Assembly: GCA_020432045.1 (NCBI GenBank) | Contig: JAGQHB010000045.1 | Coordinates: 1 to 64,000 of the forward strand | DNA from: Dehalococcoidia bacterium | GTDB taxonomy: Bacteria; Chloroflexota; Dehalococcoidia; Tepidiformales; Tepidiformaceae | Direction of reading: 5' to 3' | DNA length: 64,000 nucleotides | Program-made: the position numbers and the translations under genes | Notes under the pieces: generated by a model | What the model was told of the DNA's origin: nothing | The model's database searches: none | What the model saw: only the letters and a program-made list of their open reading frames with translations | Part shown: positions 33,177 through 42,053 of the stretch, piece after piece | Position numbering within the stretch: position 1 is the first letter of the stretch | Layout: every line of letters starts with the position of its first letter

Positions 33177-33527
33177 CTACTGCTGGATGAGGGAGATACG
33201 GTTGCCTTCTGGGTCGGCGATTGCGGCGATGGTTGGGCCCTGCGGGAGGTCTTTCGGTTCGTTGAGGATCTTGCCGCCGAGGGCCACGGCTTTGTCCATG
33301 GTGGCGCGCAGGTCCAGCACCTGGATGGAGAGGATGACGCCGGGGTTTTCTGAGCGGGCGATGTGGCCGCTGATTGGTTCAGGCGCGCCGATACCTGCAC
33401 CAATGTTCATGACGCGGCCTTCGCCGATGGTCCAGTTGAAGAGCGCACCGTAGAAGGCGCGTTGAGCTTCGGGGTCACGGGCGCGGATTTCCCAGTGGAC
33501 GACGGGACGGGCCCAATCTTCGGGCAT
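33177..33527 (-). CDS. glyoxalase/bleomycin-resistance (VOC) family protein
   Basis: 116 aa from the ATG at 33525-33527, preceded by AGGAG 8 nt upstream; longer frames upstream are not supported. The VOC fold is visible as VVHWEIRARDPEAQRAFYGALFNW (first beta-alpha-beta unit) and a second unit ending ADPEGNRISLIQQ. Metal-ligand His/Glu are present in VHWEI and GNRIS regions. It may be a dioxygenase, epimerase or resistance protein; no substrate clue. Converges with the kinase. Confidence 0.85.
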   Translation of the reverse strand: MPEDWARPVVHWEIRARDPEAQRAFYGALFNWTIGEGRVMNIGAGIGAPEPISGHIARSENPGVILSIQVLDLRATMDKAVALGGKILNEPKDLPQGPTIAAIADPEGNRISLIQQ

Positions 33528-33648
33528 AGTGCGGCTCCTGCAGGGTGCTTTAGCACAGCCTACAGGGTGGGCCGCGTCATCGGCGTATGGCTGGCCAGGC
33601 GCAGCTTCGCTGGACGGTGGCACTGGACGGGCGAGCCGAGGGTGCCGG

Positions 33649-33654
33649 TAGTAT
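33649..33654 (+). promoter_or_regulatory. -10 box TAGTAT for leaderless DinB-family gene
   Basis: TAGTAT ends exactly 6 nt before the ATG at 33661; no Shine-Dalgarno. Confidence 0.6.
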
Positions 33655-33660
33655 TCGCGA

Positions 33661-34110
33661 ATGGGGGAAGAAACCGGCCCGGTGACGTTGCTTACTGAGA
33701 TCGAGACGGAACAGTCCCGGCTGCGGGGTCTGCTGTCTGGAAGAGATGAAGCGTTCATGGCAGAACGCCCACCAAACGGAACGTGGTCGGTGTTGGAGAA
33801 TGTGCGGCATCTCCTGTTCGCCGAGCAATCACACCTCGGGCGCTTCCGGGCGGGTGGAAGGGAGTGGAGCCCGCTGGGATTACCGCCAACCGGCATGCAG
33901 GGGCAGCGGCAGCTACAGGTGATGGCTGGAACGCCGACGGCCAGCGTGGCGGAGGTAATGGACGCGTGGGTGGTGGCTCATGCCTCGATCCGGGCGGGCA
34001 TCGAAGGAGACGCTGGCGGCGCGGCGAAGGTGCTCGATCGGCATCTTCGCCACCTTCGGGCGCACATCAAGGTGATCGAGCGGCTTCTTCGGAACGCTGG
34101 GAGCGGCTGA
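33661..34110 (+). CDS. DinB-family metal-dependent four-helix-bundle protein
   Basis: 149 aa. The DinB/YfiT pattern shows a first His in WSVLENVRHLLFAEQSHLGR (H..H) and a late HLRHLRAHIKVIERLL with the third ligand His. Members are helical bundles that bind a metal and act in thiol or DNA-damage chemistry; some are bacillithiol transferases. No cofactor clue exists here. It is leaderless and precedes prfB by 40 nt on the same strand. Confidence 0.88.
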   Translation: MGEETGPVTLLTEIETEQSRLRGLLSGRDEAFMAERPPNGTWSVLENVRHLLFAEQSHLGRFRAGGREWSPLGLPPTGMQGQRQLQVMAGTPTASVAEVMDAWVVAHASIRAGIEGDAGGAAKVLDRHLRHLRAHIKVIERLLRNAGSG

Positions 34111-34138
34111 CCGCGGCGACCTTTGGCTGACGGGGCAG

Positions 34139-34144
34139 TAGGAT
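34139..34144 (+). promoter_or_regulatory. -10 box TAGGAT for leaderless prfB
   Basis: TAGGAT lies exactly 6 nt before the second ATG at 34151. The earlier ATG at 34148 is only 3 nt away and less likely to start translation. Confidence 0.6.
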
Positions 34145-34150
34145 CGGATG

Positions 34151-35255
34151 ATGCAGGACGTACTGGCACGGGCCAATGGATTGATCGAGCGGATTTCGGA
34201 CACGCTGGTGCGCCTTTGACCTGCCCCGCGAAGAAGCTCGACTGGCACAACTCGACGCGGAGGCCCTCGAACCGGGCTTCTGGGACGATGGGGACAACGC
34301 CCGCGGTGTGATGCAGCGGACGGCGGCATTACGTGCGCATGTGCAGCAGTGGCGGTCCCTGGAGCGGCGCGCCGCCGACACGGCCGAGCTGGTCGAGATG
34401 GCGATGGCGGAAGGTGACGATTCGATAGAGGCCGGCGCCACGAAGGAGCTGGACGCTGTCGAGAAGGACCTCGAAGGGCTGGAGTTTCAGCTTCAGCTGT
34501 CGGGCGAATACGACAACCGCACGGCGATCCTCGCCATCCACGCGGGCGCCGGCGGGACTGACGCGCAGGACTTCGCCGAGATGTTGATGCGAATGTACCT
34601 GCGCTATGCGGAAAAGAAGGGGTTCGCGGCCGACATCCTCGACGTGACCGAAGGCGAAGAGGCAGGGATCAAGAGCACGACGATCGAATTTGCGGGGCCG
34701 TATGCGTTCGGGTACCTGAAGAGTGAGCGGGGGGTCCACCGGCTGGTGCGGCAGTCGCCGTTCAACGCGGGGGCGGCGCGGCAGACGAGTTTCGCCAAGG
34801 TGGAAGTGATCCCGGAAGTGGACGACATGGCGGAGATCGAGATCAAGGACGAGGACATCCGGATCGACGTGTTTCGATCGAGCGGGGCGGGCGGCCAGAA
34901 CGTACAGAAGAACTCGACGGCGATCCGGATCACGCACCTGCCGACGGGGCTGGTAGTGACGTGCCAGAACGAGCGATCGCAGGGCCGGAACCGGGAGAGC
35001 GCGCTGAAGGTGTTGCAGTCGCGGTTGCTGGAGATTGAGCTACGCAAGCAGGAAGAAGAAAAGGCGCGGTTAAAAGGTGAGCACGTCGACATGTCGTTCG
35101 GTTCACAGATCCGAAACTACGTGTTGCACCCGTATAAGCTTGTGAAAGACCTGCGCACAAACTACGAAACGAGCGACCCGACGGCCGTGCTCGACGGGGA
35201 ACTCGACCCATTCGTCGAGGCATACCTGCGGGCACAGGTCGGTGAGGGTACATGA
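34151..35255 (+). CDS. prfB: peptide chain release factor 2 with programmed +1 frameshift
   Basis: The first 22 codons (34151-34216) end in CTT followed by an in-frame TGA at 34217-34219. Reading CTT TGA C with a +1 slip gives Asp-Leu-Pro and continues in the frame that ends at 35255, for 367 aa in total, close to the usual 365. This is the classic autoregulated RF2 shift site: low RF2 slows TGA decoding and favours the slip. Family motifs are SPF (RQSPFNA, TGA/TAA recognition) and GGQ (SSGAGGQNVQKNS). The internal SD-like AGGGGG of E. coli is not clear here. It releases completed chains at UGA and UAA stops. Confidence 0.95.
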
Positions 35256-36631
35256 CGCGACTGCTTCTCGTTCTCGCAGCGACGCTGCCGGTAGCCGTGA
35301 CGCTGTTCGCGCTGCCCGCGACCCCTGCCAGGGCCGACGCCACGATTGAAGCGGCCGCAGTCGAGAATGGTTATCCGAAAGAGCTGACGTTCACACTGAA
35401 GGCGAATGCGCCGGTGGTGATCACGGACGTGACATTACGCTTCACGATCCTGGGGACGGGCGTTGGGGCACTGGGCAAGCCGGAGCCAGGTGCTTTCACG
35501 CCCGGGACGTCGATCGAAACCTCCGTGAAGGTCGACACGAACCCGAACACGAACTGGATCCCCGCGGGGAGCGAGTTCGAATGGAACTGGGAGCTGACAC
35601 TGGCCGACGGGACGGTGACGAAGGGCCCGTCGGAGCGGTACCTGTACCTGCCGCCGAACAAGGATTGGAAGACGGTCTCGACCGACTTCGCGATTGTGTA
35701 TTTCACCGGCCCACGTGAGGGCCTCGCGCAAGAGATGCTGCAGGCGTTCGAAGAGGTGGCGCAGACACACGGGCGGGAGCTGCTGAAGACGGAGATCACG
35801 CAGAAGCCGGTGCGGTTCTTGCTGATGGCGAGCAACGAGGAGATCCAGGAGGCGCAGCCGAGCAAGGGGACCACGCTGGATAACTCGGACCGGGTAGTGA
35901 CATGCGGGTTCCGGCCCGGAAACTCGAAGCAGTTGATCTTCGGGACGGTTTCGTGCGGTGGTTCGGATCCCGTGGACACACTGCGCCACGAGTTCGCACA
36001 CGTGCTCAACGCGGCAGCGGGCGAAGGGACGCTGGTGAAGCTACCGACGTGGCTGGAGGAGGGCCTGGCCGTGTACGCGCAAAAGGACCCAGGCGAGTAT
36101 TCGGCGGTATTCCAATCGGCGCTGCGACGAAACCAGACGATCCCGTTCCGGGAGATGAGCCTGCCAGTGGCCGACGAGAACCGCATCATCCTGCAGTATG
36201 GGCAGGCGTACACGATGACGAAGTACCTGATCGACACATACGGCGTACCAAAGCTGAACCAGATGCTGGACGCGACGAAGAAGAACACGCGCTTCGACAT
36301 GGCATTGGAACAGACGTATGGGTTCGACCTTGACAGGTTCCAGCAGGAGTTCCTCGCGGCGCTGGGTGGCACGGCGGCGCCCACAGCGGCGCCAACGACG
36401 AACCAGCAGCCAGGTCAGCCAACGGCCGCGCCAACAACGCGCGGGCAGAATCAGCCGCAGCCGACCCCTGCGCCAGTGCGACCGTCAAGCGCGTCGAGTT
36501 CGGGTGATGGCAGCGGGCTGAGCACGACGACGGTGCTGCTTGCTGGTGGGGCCGTCGTGCTCCTGCTGCTGGGGGTGATGTCGTTCCTGGTCATGCAGAT
36601 CTTGCAGAACCAGCGCGGCGGGCGGGCGTAG
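35252..36631 (+). CDS. membrane-anchored peptidase-MA-like metalloprotease
   Basis: 459 aa; its start overlaps the prfB stop (ATGA). A signal peptide (LLLVLAATLPVAVTLFALPATPARA) comes first. The catalytic HEFAHVL (HExxH) with the downstream WLEEGLAVY (third ligand Glu) fits peptidase MA-like gluzincins near residue 240. A Thr/Pro/Gln-rich linker and a C-terminal TM helix (about 425-447) follow. It is exported, anchored by the C-terminal helix, and likely acts on cell-surface proteins. Coupling to prfB is odd for a surface protease. Confidence 0.9.
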   Translation: MTRLLLVLAATLPVAVTLFALPATPARADATIEAAAVENGYPKELTFTLKANAPVVITDVTLRFTILGTGVGALGKPEPGAFTPGTSIETSVKVDTNPNTNWIPAGSEFEWNWELTLADGTVTKGPSERYLYLPPNKDWKTVSTDFAIVYFTGPREGLAQEMLQAFEEVAQTHGRELLKTEITQKPVRFLLMASNEEIQEAQPSKGTTLDNSDRVVTCGFRPGNSKQLIFGTVSCGGSDPVDTLRHEFAHVLNAAAGEGTLVKLPTWLEEGLAVYAQKDPGEYSAVFQSALRRNQTIPFREMSLPVADENRIILQYGQAYTMTKYLIDTYGVPKLNQMLDATKKNTRFDMALEQTYGFDLDRFQQEFLAALGGTAAPTAAPTTNQQPGQPTAAPTTRGQNQPQPTPAPVRPSSASSSGDGSGLSTTTVLLAGGAVVLLLLGVMSFLVMQILQNQRGGRA

Positions 36632-36671
36632 AGGCGGGGTCGACATCGATCCATTGGACGCACAAAGACAA

Positions 36672-36699
36672 GGAGCCCGGACGTTTCGACCCGGGCTCC
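36672..36699. terminator. terminator between peptidase and acyl-CoA dehydrogenase
   Basis: 9-bp stem GGAGCCCGG/CCGGGCTCC with a 10-nt loop between convergent genes; it may serve both. Confidence 0.75.
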
Positions 36700-36723
36700 G
36701 TCTTCGCTATCCTCGGCTGCAGG

Positions 36724-37890
36724 CTACCCCCGCGGGAGGCCGAGGCCACGGGTGGCGATGATGTTGCGGTTGATTTCGCTGGTGCCGCCGGCAATGGTGG
36801 CGGAGACGCTGGACGTATAGGCGGTCGCGGCATCGACCACCTGGTGCTTTGAGCCGTCCCGGAGCTGTCCGACCATCCCGAGGAGGTGCATCCGGGTCTG
36901 GCTGATGCGCTGGCCCATCTCCATGCCGAAGTTCTTTGAGACGCTGGCCTCCTTGTTCGGGACCTGGCCCTTGGCCTGCATGCCAGCGATCTGGTAGGCC
37001 ATGAAGGTAGCGACGTTGAGTTCGATCTGGCGATCGACGATCTCGCCACGGATACCGGGGCGCTGCTGCACGAACGCGCGGTTGTCGTTGGCGATCTCGA
37101 CGATCTCTTCGAGTTCGCGGCGGCCGCTGCCGGAGAGCTGGATGCTGGAACGCTCGAAGTCGAGGGCGACGGCCATGTGGTACCAGCCGCGGTTGAGTTC
37201 GCCGACGATGTTTTTCGACGGGACGCGCACGTCTTCGAAGAACACCTCGTTGAATTCGTGACGGTCGGACATGTTGACGAGCGGACTGACGGTGACACCG
37301 GGGCTCTTCATGTCGACGAGGAACATGGTGATGCCCTTGTGCTTCGGGGCTTCGGGGTCGGTGCGGGCGGCGAGCCAGCCCCAGTCGGCGTTGTGGCCGC
37401 CACTCGTCCAGATCTTCTGGCCGTTGATGATGTAGTCGTCGCCGTCGCGCAGGGCGCGAGTCTGAAGCGAGGCGAGGTCTGAACCGGAGCCAGGCTCGGA
37501 ATAGAGGGTGCACCACCAGTCGTCGACGCCAGTGATGCGGGGGATGTAGTGGCTCTTCTGCTCGTCGGTCCCATAGAGCATGAGCGAGGGGCCGACCCAG
37601 GCGATGCCCATGTTGCCGGAGGGCGCGCCGGAGTAGGACATCTCTTCGTTGTAGACGAGTTGGTGCATGTGGCTGGCGCCGCCGCCGCCGTACTCCTTCG
37701 GCCAGGCCATCGCGAGCCATTTCTTCTCTGCGAGGCGGCGCTGGAAGCCCTGGACGTAGTCCTTGTAAGCGGCGCCCTCACCGGGAACGCCACTGTCGGG
37801 GCGGTCGGCCTTGGGAGGGAGCTCACGGGCGATGAATTCACGGACTTCCTGGCGGAAGCCCTCTACTTCTGGTTCAAACTTGAAGCGCAT
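36724..37890 (-). CDS. acyl-CoA dehydrogenase
   Basis: 388 aa from the ATG at 37888-37890; upstream in-frame sequence is spurious. The FAD/acyl-CoA domains show MAWPKEYGGGGASHMHQLVY, WCTLYSEPGSGSDLASLQT (signature 1) and IINGQKIWTSGGHNADW, with the C-terminal TIAGGTSEINRNIIATRGLGLPRG (signature 2). It introduces a double bond into an acyl-CoA, chain type unknown. A TetR-family gene is 91 nt upstream on the same strand, consistent with fatty-acid-responsive control. Confidence 0.95.
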   Translation of the reverse strand: MRFKFEPEVEGFRQEVREFIARELPPKADRPDSGVPGEGAAYKDYVQGFQRRLAEKKWLAMAWPKEYGGGGASHMHQLVYNEEMSYSGAPSGNMGIAWVGPSLMLYGTDEQKSHYIPRITGVDDWWCTLYSEPGSGSDLASLQTRALRDGDDYIINGQKIWTSGGHNADWGWLAARTDPEAPKHKGITMFLVDMKSPGVTVSPLVNMSDRHEFNEVFFEDVRVPSKNIVGELNRGWYHMAVALDFERSSIQLSGSGRRELEEIVEIANDNRAFVQQRPGIRGEIVDRQIELNVATFMAYQIAGMQAKGQVPNKEASVSKNFGMEMGQRISQTRMHLLGMVGQLRDGSKHQVVDAATAYTSSVSATIAGGTSEINRNIIATRGLGLPRG

Positions 37891-37981
37891 GCGGACAGAC
37901 TCCGGTGTTTCTGAGTGTGAGGACTGTAACCCGGCCATTTTTGCGCTGCAACCCGGGGTCGCATTTCTGAAACCCGCGGCC

Positions 37982-38605
37982 TCACCATTCATCAGCGACG
38001 GTTTGCGGGGCCGCGAGGTCCGCGACGGTGGCGCTGATGCCGAGCGCGCCGAGCGCGACGACCACACCGATATCGATAACCTCACGCTTGCTGAGGCGGC
38101 CCGGGCGATACCAGGCGTGCGCCAGGTTGATCATGCCGATCAGGTAACGGGTCATGACGGGGACGTCTGTGTCAGAGCGGGCAACGCCTGCCTCGACGGC
38201 GTCCTGGACGATGCGGCGGAAAAGATGCGCGTACTGGTCCTCGAGCTCACGGAGCACTGCCGCATCCTCCGGGCGCAACGCCGGGCGTGAGGTCTGGACG
38301 AGTTCGCGAAGGGGAAGGTCGCCGAGGTCGTACTCGAGATGCGTGCGCAGAGCTGCTTCGAGGCGCACGCGAGCACTACCCGTATCGGCAAGGATGGCGA
38401 CCAGGCGCATGACGCGGCGAGCGATATCTCGCCGAAGAACAAGGAAGAGCAGTTCGGCCTTGGAATCCACGTGGCGGTAGAGGCTGGTCTTCTGGAGCCC
38501 GACCTCGGCAGCGATGTCTTCGATGCGCGCCTGGGGGAAGCCGCGCTCCTTGAAGACGCGTTCGGCGGCGTCGATCAGGCGGTCACTGTCGCGGAGGTGT
38601 GCCAT
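37982..38605 (-). CDS. TetR-family regulator
   Basis: 207 aa from the ATG at 38603-38605. The HTH (residues about 6-52) includes ARIEDIAAEVGLQKTSLYRHVDSK, with the C-terminal domain of unknown ligand. It sits between the lipid operon and the acyl-CoA dehydrogenase gene, all on the minus strand, and may control either. I see no clear operator palindrome near its start. Confidence 0.9.
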   Translation of the reverse strand: MAHLRDSDRLIDAAERVFKERGFPQARIEDIAAEVGLQKTSLYRHVDSKAELLFLVLRRDIARRVMRLVAILADTGSARVRLEAALRTHLEYDLGDLPLRELVQTSRPALRPEDAAVLRELEDQYAHLFRRIVQDAVEAGVARSDTDVPVMTRYLIGMINLAHAWYRPGRLSKREVIDIGVVVALGALGISATVADLAAPQTVADEW

Positions 38606-38705
38606 GACGTGCCGCTCCCGGTCACCTGCGGTGACGGCAAAACCGTACCAGAGAGGCGAGGAAGGCGGCAGGCGGCAGGGCTCAGATCCCCCGCCCCGAG
38701 GTGAG

Positions 38706-39293
38706 TCACGCTTCTCGCGGCTGATTGCGGGCGAGCATCGCGAAACGCTGGAGGGCGGTGAGGTGGGTGAGGACGGCGAGCGGCCAGATCGCGAGAGTGA
38801 GCGCATTCAGGAGGAGGCCGATTGCGATGAGCGCGACACGTTCCTGGCGGCGGAACAGACCTTCGCGCATGGTCATGCCTGCGACTTCGGCACGGGCCCG
38901 GAGGTAGCTCACGGAGATGCTGCCGAGGATGGCGGCAAAGGTAACCGCGACCTGCACCTGCTCGCCGCGTTCGGCGAAATACCAGGCCATGCCTGCGAGG
39001 ATGAAGGCTTCGCCGAGGCGATCAAACACGGCGTCGAGGACAGCACCGTAGGGAGTAGCCTGGCCGGTGGCACGGGCTACGGCGCCATCGACCATGTCGA
39101 GGAGGCTAAAAAAGAGGAAGACGATCCCGGCAAGAAGGAGCTGCTCGCGGATCACGAAGTACGCGGCGAGCGCATTCCCGGCGAGCCCGGCGCAGGAGAT
39201 CATGTTCGGCGTGATGCCGGTGGCGGCGACGGTGCGCCCGAGCCTGTCGCTCATCTCCTGCGGGAGGCGTTGTGGGAGGAAGTTGATGCCCAC
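38706..39293 (-). CDS. CDP-alcohol phosphatidyltransferase, PIP-synthase-like
   Basis: 195 aa, GTG start. The CDP-alcohol motif D-x2-DG-x2-AR-x8-G-x3-D-x3-D is intact: LDMVDGAVARATGQATPYG then AVLDAVFD. The later SYLRARAEVAGM and FRRQERV region closely resembles actinobacterial phosphatidylinositol-phosphate synthase (from memory SYIKARAEASGL and ERPER). It would make a phosphatidyl-inositol-type lipid at the membrane (five or six TM helices). The last gene of the five-gene operon, 2 nt after the glycosyltransferase stop. Phosphatidylglycerophosphate synthase is the alternative. Confidence 0.85.
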   Translation of the reverse strand: MGINFLPQRLPQEMSDRLGRTVAATGITPNMISCAGLAGNALAAYFVIREQLLLAGIVFLFFSLLDMVDGAVARATGQATPYGAVLDAVFDRLGEAFILAGMAWYFAERGEQVQVAVTFAAILGSISVSYLRARAEVAGMTMREGLFRRQERVALIAIGLLLNALTLAIWPLAVLTHLTALQRFAMLARNQPREA

Positions 39294-39295
39294 GG

Positions 39296-40462
39296 CTAGT
39301 CGCCCACGCGGGCAAGTCCGGGTAGCGCGGCCTGCAATGGAGGGCGTTGGGGAATAGGGTGGCCGCGCACCTCGAGCGCAACTTCGTAGCGATGGAACAC
39401 GCGGTGGGCGACGGTGTCCCAGCTGAACTCGATTGCGCGGGCGCGGGCGGCAACGCCAAGGTCCCGCGCGAGAGCCGGCGAACGGAGCACGCGAAGGATG
39501 GCTGCTGCGATGTCGTCTTCATCGCGGGGACGGACGAGAAGCCCGTCTACGCCGTCGCGGACGATTGCAGCAAAGCCGGGGATGTCGCTGGCTACGACTG
39601 GCAGGCCGGCGGCCATGGCCTCCGCAAGGACGATACCGAAGCTCTCGTTTCCCGTATTGGGGCAGCAGTAGACGTGGGCGGAGTGGTGGTACCGCGGGAG
39701 TTCGGGGTAGGGCACGTTTTCGCGGAAGACGATATCGGGGATGCCAGACATGATGCGCTCATACTTCGAGAAGTCCCCTGCGCCGACGACGATGAGGCGC
39801 GTTTCGGGCTCGACCTGGCGGATCTGAAGAAACGCTTTGAGGAGGTAGGGCAGGCCCTTCCGCTTATCTGGACGGCCGACGAAGAGGATGTTCTTCTTCC
39901 CGTCCATGAATTCCGGGATCGGATCGGCCGGGCGGGCGAAATGGTCGTATTCGATGCCGTTGGGAATGATCGTGTACTCGCCCGGGAAGAAGCGGGAAAT
40001 ATGGTGTTCGGCGGCAGGCGAGACGGCTATGCGGTCGTCGAGCCTCTCCATGTTGCGCTTCGCGAGGGGCCTGGTGATGCCGTAGAAGTGGAGGCGGCTC
40101 TCGCTAGCAGCATGAAAGGTGCCGACGCGGGCGGCCTTTGTATAGCGAAGCATGTGATAGGGGACGAGCGGCATCAGCGGTTCGTGGGCGTGCATCACGT
40201 CGAAGTCGTGTTCGGCCAGGATCTTCCGGGCGCGCGGGGACATCCAGCTGAAGCTGACTCGGGCCCTGGAGCCGCCGACGGGGACGGTCACGGGCTTTCC
40301 AAACGGATAGCATTCGCCGGAGATGGCGTCGGGCCAGGAGGCCGGGGCGAAGATAGTGACGTCGTGACCCCACTTGCGGTAATGGCCCGCAAGCTGAGCG
40401 ACGTGGCTGTTTACACCGCCCTTCACGCACCAGTCGTACGGCGAAACAAGAGCAATTCGCAT
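39296..40462 (-). CDS. PimA-like GT4 glycosyltransferase
   Basis: 388 aa. The N-terminal MRIALVSPYDWCVKGGVNSH and the C-terminal YCCPNTGNESFGIVLAEAM (donor-binding E-x7-E) are very close to mycobacterial PimA (GGVQSH and YCAPNTGGESFGIVLVEAMAAG from memory). PimA transfers mannose to phosphatidylinositol at the inner membrane face. Here it sits next to a PIP-synthase-like gene and two acyltransferases, as in the PIM locus. The sugar and acceptor are inferred. Position: 0 nt from the PHP gene. Confidence 0.88.
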   Translation of the reverse strand: MRIALVSPYDWCVKGGVNSHVAQLAGHYRKWGHDVTIFAPASWPDAISGECYPFGKPVTVPVGGSRARVSFSWMSPRARKILAEHDFDVMHAHEPLMPLVPYHMLRYTKAARVGTFHAASESRLHFYGITRPLAKRNMERLDDRIAVSPAAEHHISRFFPGEYTIIPNGIEYDHFARPADPIPEFMDGKKNILFVGRPDKRKGLPYLLKAFLQIRQVEPETRLIVVGAGDFSKYERIMSGIPDIVFRENVPYPELPRYHHSAHVYCCPNTGNESFGIVLAEAMAAGLPVVASDIPGFAAIVRDGVDGLLVRPRDEDDIAAAILRVLRSPALARDLGVAARARAIEFSWDTVAHRVFHRYEVALEVRGHPIPQRPPLQAALPGLARVGD

Positions 40463-41206
40463 TCAGTGAACCTTGCGGGGACGACGCACCGCTCGCAGCA
40501 TTTTCCTGGGGGTAGCAGCATACCCCCAGGCCAGCCCGAGTGCAGCGCGATGAAGTCCGACTTCGCGCAGGTCGGGATACCGGGACATGCCGGGGACCGT
40601 CAAGTGGGACTTGAGCGCGTCGCGGAGGGCTTCGGGCCCAGAGCCGGGAAAGCTGGTCCAACCGGTGGCGGCATGGACAAGATGGTGGGCGTCGGAACCA
40701 CCGGTCTCGGGCAGATTCCAGGTTCGATTGCCTGCGAGCGCACGGGATGCTGTGACTCTACCCGCAGGGCTCGGGTTTGCAGTTTCGATGGCGTCGAAGG
40801 TGACCCCCGGTTCAGCGCGAACGTGCAGCCGGTCGAGCGTGCGGCGGCTGATTGAACGGGTGAGCCAGCTTAACGGATGAGGGACGACGGCAAGGCCGCC
40901 CTGGCGATGGATATCCTCCAGCGTTTGCTCGATCGCGCGGAAGCTGCGGGGGCAGTCTTCGATGAAGAGCGCGAGCAGGTGACCCTGCCGAGTCGTGACC
41001 TCAGCTCCGGCGACGACGTCGATGCGATAGCCGCGGCGGGCGGCGTATTCGCGAGCGCGGTGGCCGCCGGTAGCGTCCTCATGGTCGGTGACGGCGATGA
41101 GGTCGAGTTCGGTTTCGTGCTCGGCGAAATCGACGAGAGCCTCGACTGTAGCGAACCCGTCAGAAACGCGGGTGTGGAGATGAAGGTCAGCCCTGCCCAC
41201 AGCCAT
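40463..41206 (-). CDS. PHP-domain phosphoesterase
   Basis: 247 aa from the ATG at 41204-41206, chosen because the metal motif then lies near the start: MAVGRADLHLHTRVSDG (HxH), with TDHED, VVAGAEVT, VPHPLSW and GGSDAHH as other ligands. It is a trinuclear-metal phosphoesterase of the type near polymerase/histidinol phosphatases. In this operon it may act on a phospho-sugar or phospho-inositol. It overlaps the acyltransferase stop by 20 nt. Confidence 0.9.
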   Translation of the reverse strand: MAVGRADLHLHTRVSDGFATVEALVDFAEHETELDLIAVTDHEDATGGHRAREYAARRGYRIDVVAGAEVTTRQGHLLALFIEDCPRSFRAIEQTLEDIHRQGGLAVVPHPLSWLTRSISRRTLDRLHVRAEPGVTFDAIETANPSPAGRVTASRALAGNRTWNLPETGGSDAHHLVHAATGWTSFPGSGPEALRDALKSHLTVPGMSRYPDLREVGLHRAALGLAWGYAATPRKMLRAVRRPRKVH

Positions 41207-42053
41207 GCTCCGCCCAGAAGTCTTCGGGGACGCACCACTGGCCAGGTTGGGCGCGCAGCAATGGACTGAGGACGCGGGCGAAGCGCTGCATCGCAACGCA
41301 GATTGCGTCCGGCGTGTCCTCGACAAGGAACGGCTCTTCGACGGTGACTGTGAACCGATCGTTCCAGGCGCGGGTGGCGAAGATCGGGAGGACGGTGGCG
41401 CCGGTGCGAGCTGCGAGCTCCCACGGACCGCGCGGGAGGCGCACCATACGCCCGGCAACATCGATACAAAGGCCGTTCGCCTGGATATCGCGATCAGCCA
41501 TGAGACCAACAACGCCACCGGCCCTGAGGGCGCGGAATGCCGCAAGGGCGCCTGCCGTACCGGCGATATGGAAGGCGCCGCCGCCGGCAGAACGGAGACG
41601 GTTCAGCTGCAGGGTCATTTCGGGCGGCTGAATTTGTTCGACGAGGGCCGTGAACGCGCGGCCACGGAAGGTGATGGCCTGGAGACAGATCTCGGCGCCC
41701 CCTGTGTGGGCACTGACGATGATGAGCGGGCCAGGACGATCAAGGGCAGCGAGCCGCTCGCCGTTGACGAGACGGATGTGGCGTTCTTCAAAGCGCGACA
41801 TGTCCCGGTAGGGGATGGTGGCGATGTCCACCCAGTAGCGGGAGATGTTGCGAAGGGCGAGCCTTGCCTCACTCCGGGCGCGGGCGCGATCGCCATCGAC
41901 GAGCGGAAGCATGTTGCGGATGAGAGTGCGACGGAAGCCTGGCCGCAGTTGCCAGGTGGCCCAGCCGACGGCGGCTGCAACGGGATAGGAGACGGCGGGG
42001 ATGCGCCCAATGATGGGGGCTCCATAACGGAGCACATGGTGGCGGCCGATCAC
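41187..42053 (-). CDS. HtrB/PatA-type lipid acyltransferase, second copy
   Basis: 288 aa from the GTG at 42051-42053, whose GTGA overlaps the previous gene's stop; a longer ATG frame (42107) would overlap by 58 nt. The active-site motif is HTGGAE (HX4E) instead of the usual HX4D. Other features are GLMADRDIQANG and WELAARTGATVLPIF, typical of lysophospholipid-type acyltransferases of the LpxL/HtrB superfamily. PatA, which acylates PIM mannose, belongs to this group. It is coupled to the next gene. Confidence 0.88.
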   Translation of the reverse strand: MIGRHHVLRYGAPIIGRIPAVSYPVAAAVGWATWQLRPGFRRTLIRNMLPLVDGDRARARSEARLALRNISRYWVDIATIPYRDMSRFEERHIRLVNGERLAALDRPGPLIIVSAHTGGAEICLQAITFRGRAFTALVEQIQPPEMTLQLNRLRSAGGGAFHIAGTAGALAAFRALRAGGVVGLMADRDIQANGLCIDVAGRMVRLPRGPWELAARTGATVLPIFATRAWNDRFTVTVEEPFLVEDTPDAICVAMQRFARVLSPLLRAQPGQWCVPEDFWAEHGCGQG

